Source of the DNA: Lentibacillus sp. CBA3610
GTDB taxonomy: Bacteria > Bacillota > Bacilli > Bacillales > Amphibacillaceae
Reading direction: 5' to 3'
DNA: 64,000 nucleotides
Assembly: GCF_013373365.1 (NCBI RefSeq)
Contig: NZ_CP035925.1
Coordinates: 1,426,001 to 1,490,000 of the forward strand
Shown: positions 60,830-64,000 of the stretch, piece by piece
Numbering within the stretch: the stretch's first letter is position 1
Layout: every line of letters begins with the position of its first letter
Translations under genes and position numbers: made by a program
Notes under the pieces: model-generated
The model's database searches: none
What the model was told of the DNA's origin: nothing
Seen by the model: only the letters and a program-made list of their open reading frames with translations

Positions 60830-60992
60830 CAGCAAGACCTCTCTTTCCTAAATGAGGTGCGTTTATAGTTTATGGATGGTCTGCAAATATACAGCTGGTA
60901 GTTAATGGGAATGCATTTTGAAGGTACAAGTAAATTTTTCCGATTTCCAACATATAATGGAACAGAAAACAAATATGGAGGCGACTGGATAT

Positions 60993-61277
60993 ATGTCAAG
61001 CGTTATCAAACAACTGGTCAACAAAAAATTAAAGCAGCTTTCGCCTGATGAACTGCTACAATACGCACATCAATATAATTTTTCGATCAACCGAAAGCAA
61101 GCTATCGAAATCGCAACATACCTGCGTCAAAACACAATTGATCCTTTTGATCCCGGACACCGCAAAAAAATGTTTGAGGAACTTGCTCGTATCACAGATA
61201 AAGCAACAGCCAATCAAGCACAAAAATTATTTGTGGAAATCATAAAATCCTATGGCTTGGAAGGCTTGTTTAAGTAA
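60993..61277 (+). CDS. yqfT: DUF2624 family protein
   Basis: 94 residues from ATG 60993 (GGAGGCGACT upstream). Helical, with I-K-Q-L-V-N-K-K-L-K and later I-K-S-Y-G-L-E-G-L-F. Matches YqfT by place next to nfo. Unknown function. Confidence 0.78.
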   Translation: MSSVIKQLVNKKLKQLSPDELLQYAHQYNFSINRKQAIEIATYLRQNTIDPFDPGHRKKMFEELARITDKATANQAQKLFVEIIKSYGLEGLFK

Positions 61278-61300
61278 AAAGAAGGTTTCTGTTTAACTAA

Positions 61301-61332
61301 CATTCAGTGGAGAAAAACCACTCCACTGAATG
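61301..61332. terminator. convergent hairpin between yqfT and nfo
   Basis: CATTCAGTGGAG and CTCCACTGAATG are perfect 12-base complements. A short U run is missing on the plus side. Confidence 0.6.
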
Positions 61333-61340
61333 ACGTTTCT

Positions 61341-62234
61341 CTACTGGTTCATTATTTTTTCTTTTAAATCCGTTTCAAATTCACCATTTTTAATCATGTC
61401 AATTTCAAATTTGTATGGTGGCTTTTTATTTTTCTTGTTTTCTCCGACGAAAGGTGTTTCCAAAATTTTGGGTAACGCCTCCAACTGCGGATGGTTTATG
61501 ACATAATGCAGTGCATCGAAACCGATGTGGCCAAAGCCGATATTTTCATGGCGGTCTTTATGTGCGCCTTGTTCGTTTTTGCTGTCATTGACATGGACAA
61601 CTTTTAGCCGGTCAACTCCGATAATCTTATCAAATTCATCCAGCACACCATCAAAATCCCGAACAACATTATACCCGCCATCATGAATATGACAGGTGTC
61701 AAGGCATACGGACAGTTTTTCGTTATGGGTAACCCCGTCAAAGATTTTGGCCAGTTCATCAAACGTGCGTCCGATTTCGGATCCTTTTCCGGCCATCGTC
61801 TCAAGTGCTATCTGGACGTTTTGTTCCTTATCAAGTACTTCATTCAATCCTTCTATAATCTTTTCAATTCCTTTATCCGCGCCGGCACCGACGTGCGATC
61901 CGGGGTGGAGAACAATTTGTTCCGCTCCGATTGCAGCAGTCCGATTGATTTCGTTTCGTAAAAAATCAACACCCAATTCAAATGTTTCGGGTTTTGTCGT
62001 GTTGCCGATATTAATGATATAAGGCGCGTGAACCACGACATCAATAATACCATTCGCTTTCATATGTTCCCTGCCGGCCTCAATATTTAATTCTTCTATC
62101 GCTTTTCTTCGTGTGTTCTGTGGTGCGCCGGTATAAATCATAAATACGTTGGAACCGTACGAAGCAGCCTGTTCGCTGGACCCCTGCAGCATTTTCTTTC
62201 CACTCATTGATACATGTGATCCAATTTTTAACAT
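61341..62234 (-). CDS. nfo: endonuclease IV (AP endonuclease)
   Basis: 297 residues starting [10 protein letters not shown]. Metal-ligand motifs H-P-G-S-H, C-L-D-T-C-H and V-H-V-N-D-S-K, plus H-E-N-I-G-x-G, are typical. It cleaves at abasic sites. It lies 15 bases downstream of cshB. Confidence 0.95.
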   Translation of the reverse strand: MLKIGSHVSMSGKKMLQGSSEQAASYGSNVFMIYTGAPQNTRRKAIEELNIEAGREHMKANGIIDVVVHAPYIINIGNTTKPETFELGVDFLRNEINRTAAIGAEQIVLHPGSHVGAGADKGIEKIIEGLNEVLDKEQNVQIALETMAGKGSEIGRTFDELAKIFDGVTHNEKLSVCLDTCHIHDGGYNVVRDFDGVLDEFDKIIGVDRLKVVHVNDSKNEQGAHKDRHENIGFGHIGFDALHYVINHPQLEALPKILETPFVGENKKNKKPPYKFEIDMIKNGEFETDLKEKIMNQ

Positions 62235-62249
62235 TTCCTCACCCCAAAA

Positions 62250-63554
62250 TTATTTTCGCTTCTTATTTGTCATTTGTTTCTTAATTTTTTCTTGCTGATT
62301 TTTCATTTTTTTCTTATATCCGGGTTTTACTGTCTTCGGCTTTTTAACTTTTTTCCAGGCTTCGGAATCGGTATTATCCGGAGTCTCCCTGTTGCGGCTG
62401 TGTCGCCTCCGGGATTTGATGTCTTTCCATTCCCCGTTTTTGATATCCCGGTGTGTGAATGTCAGGCGTTTTTGTTCCAATTTTTCAATCAGCCGCATAT
62501 CCTGATCACCGTATAAACTGATGACTGTACCTTCCATTCCGGCGCGGGCCGTTCTTCCGGCACGGTGGATGTAAAAATCTTCTTCCTTAGGCAGTTGTGC
62601 GTTAATAATATGGCTGACGCCTTTAATGTCGATGCCCCGTGATGCCAGATCAGTCGCAACGATATACTGGTAACGCAGGTTTTGTATGTCCTTAAGCGTC
62701 CGTTTGCGTTCTCTTGGTGAAAGTCCGCCGTGGATGATTCCGACATCAAGACCTTTCTGCTGCAAAGACATAGCAAGCGTATCTGCAGCTTCTTTTCCAT
62801 TTGCAAAAATAATACCCATATACGGCTGTACAGCTTTGGAAATGTCGATAATAACGTCAGATGCGTCGCGGTGGCGGAGCGGAATCAACACATGCTCCAT
62901 TGTCTCCGGTGATAATTGATCATCAATTTTCACATGCAGCGGATTTTCAAGGTATTTCCGGTAAAAATGCTCCAACTGCTGCGGGATGGTTGCTGAAAAA
63001 GCAAGAATTTGTATCGTTTCTGCCGTCCGTACAAGCAATTGATCAATATCACGAATAAAACCTAAGTCAAGCATGAGATCGGCTTCATCAATAACAAAAG
63101 CTGAAGCCGTGTAAATCGAAATCGCACCTTCCTGGACTAAATCGAGAATCCGCCCCGGGGTTCCGACAATAATATGTGGTGACCTTTTCAGCGTATCCAT
63201 CATTTTTTGCTTATCTGTTCCCCCGACAAGCAGTTTAGCGATCCATGTTCCTCTCATATCAGCATAATCAATCATCTTTCTGACTTCTTCATATATTTGC
63301 ATTGCGAGTTCACGGGTTGGTGCAGTCAAAACAACCTGAACTTCCTGCTTGCTTGACTCAAGCTGATTGAATAACGGCAAAAGATACGCATGCGTTTTCC
63401 CGGATCCTGTATGTGACTGCCCAATAACGCTTGTCCCTTTCAGGATAGAAGGTATAACCCGGTGCTGAATAGCCGTCGGTTCATGAAAATTTAATTCCTC
63501 GATGACGTTTTTCATCACAGGATGAAATGAAAACTGATTGAATTGATTAGTCAT
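62250..63554 (-). CDS. cshB: DEAD-box RNA helicase
   Basis: 434 residues. Q motif F-N-E-P-T-A-I-Q-like start, Walker A G-S-G-K-T, D-E-A-D (V-I-D-E-A-D-L), S-A-T and H-R-A-G-R-T-A-R. C-terminal Arg/Lys-rich tail, as in CshB (YqfR). It unwinds RNA in cold response or ribosome assembly. Confidence 0.95.
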   Translation of the reverse strand: MTNQFNQFSFHPVMKNVIEELNFHEPTAIQHRVIPSILKGTSVIGQSHTGSGKTHAYLLPLFNQLESSKQEVQVVLTAPTRELAMQIYEEVRKMIDYADMRGTWIAKLLVGGTDKQKMMDTLKRSPHIIVGTPGRILDLVQEGAISIYTASAFVIDEADLMLDLGFIRDIDQLLVRTAETIQILAFSATIPQQLEHFYRKYLENPLHVKIDDQLSPETMEHVLIPLRHRDASDVIIDISKAVQPYMGIIFANGKEAADTLAMSLQQKGLDVGIIHGGLSPRERKRTLKDIQNLRYQYIVATDLASRGIDIKGVSHIINAQLPKEEDFYIHRAGRTARAGMEGTVISLYGDQDMRLIEKLEQKRLTFTHRDIKNGEWKDIKSRRRHSRNRETPDNTDSEAWKKVKKPKTVKPGYKKKMKNQQEKIKKQMTNKKRK

Positions 63555-63629
63555 AAGGTTGTTCTCCTTTTAAAAACGTGGCAAAACTGCCATATCTGTT
63601 TATTATAAACATATTTCTCCCGTCATGCA

Positions 63630-64000
63630 TTAAATAAATTGAAATGGTTCAGTATTCGTTTTAGAAACGATTACTTCTATATCACCTGCTGTAAAATAAT
63701 CATCAAGATACGACTTGGTACAGGCTTTCATGACTTTTTCCACATAGTGCCCGGGGTCAATGATCGACAGCCCCATAACTTGTGCATCCTGAGCAGTATG
63801 GAAAGTCATATCGCCGGTTATATAAACGTCAGCTCCCATTTGCTTTGCCTTGTGAATATATTTTTCACCACTGCCGCCCAGTATAGCCACTTTGTTGACT
63901 TTTTTGGATAAATCACCTGTTACTCTGACATTCCGGACATCAAATGCTGTTTTAACCTGCTCACATAAAGCTTCTAAAGTGAGTTCATCAGATAATCTGC
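63630..64000 (-). CDS. Nif3-like dinuclear metal-centre protein, C-terminal part
   Basis: The last about 122 residues of a YqfO/Nif3-family protein, open to the window edge. A-I-L-G-G-S-G-E, D-V-Y-I-T-G-D-M-x-F-H and I-I-D-P-G-H-Y-V-E are family motifs (metal-binding H and E). Position downstream of trmK/sigA and upstream of cshB matches B. subtilis. The N-terminal part lies outside. Confidence 0.9.
   Translation of the reverse strand, partial: RLSDELTLEALCEQVKTAFDVRNVRVTGDLSKKVNKVAILGGSGEKYIHKAKQMGADVYITGDMTFHTAQDAQVMGLSIIDPGHYVEKVMKACTKSYLDDYFTAGDIEVIVSKTNTEPFQFI

Overview
The window comes from the chromosome of a low-to-mid GC Firmicute of the family Bacillaceae. The right half (about 31-64 kb) follows the Bacillus subtilis comG-yqg-pst-pbpA-sodA-yqf gene order closely. 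The strongly acidic tails on exported proteins and the dispersed intergenic repeats suggest a salt-tolerant relative such as Virgibacillus, Oceanobacillus or Lentibacillus; the genus is an inference.

Positions 1 to about 30.92 kb are the right-hand part of an integrative and conjugative element (ICE). Its left end lies outside the window. The right border sits inside comGC: a large serine recombinase (29379-30905) ends a few bases before the comGC reading frame resumes at codons L-I-E-M (30924). Next to the recombinase is an ICEBs1-like control switch, with an ImmR-type repressor, an ImmA-type protease and a divergent promoter overlapping a dyad operator at 28239-28258. From that promoter almost every gene runs leftward for more than 27 kb: a small HTH protein, an atypical NusG paralogue, a RecD2-type helicase, a Rep-like winged-helix protein, small ORFs with a YdjM-type membrane protein, a ParM/ParR actin-type partition pair, a Tcp/VirB-type secretion module (TcpC, TcpD-like, TcpE, VirB4, lipoprotein, VirB6-like, VirB8-like candidate, SLT-M23 wall hydrolase), a RusA-like protein, a Replication-Relaxation protein, a VirD4 coupling protein, an S1-domain RNA-binding protein, an Sda sporulation inhibitor, a type I toxin-antitoxin module, and a RecT/primase-zinc-finger/SSB/PD-(D/E)XK set. 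Several intrinsic terminators lie inside this leftward run. Together with the NusG paralogue near its head, they suggest processive antitermination. The element also looks plasmid-like: it has ParMR, a Rep-like protein and two clusters of short iterated sites.

Positions 31-43.7 kb hold comGC (3' part) to comGG, an HTH regulator, yqgY, a candidate small RNA, yqgX, yqgW, an LtaS-type synthase, glcK, yqgQ, a SpoVAF/GerA protein, a membrane-anchored protein, an approximately 900-base repeat-rich gap and the rhomboid protease gluP. The ICE cuts comGC, so competence pseudopilus assembly should be blocked unless the element excises.

Positions 43.7-64 kb hold a ThiF/MoeB E1-like enzyme, 5-formyl-THF cyclo-ligase, two small membrane proteins, phoU-pstBACS with a near-ideal PhoP box ahead of pstS, pbpA, an MFS transporter, sodA, a tRNA cluster (Asn, Met, His, Ile2, Ser and Phe, plus a fragment duplicating the 5' third of tRNA-Phe), a Na/Pi cotransporter, NfeD, yqfZ/yqfX/yqfT-like genes, nfo, cshB and a partial Nif3-family gene. 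Two dispersed repeat families and a 52-bp tandem repeat occupy the intergenic gaps.
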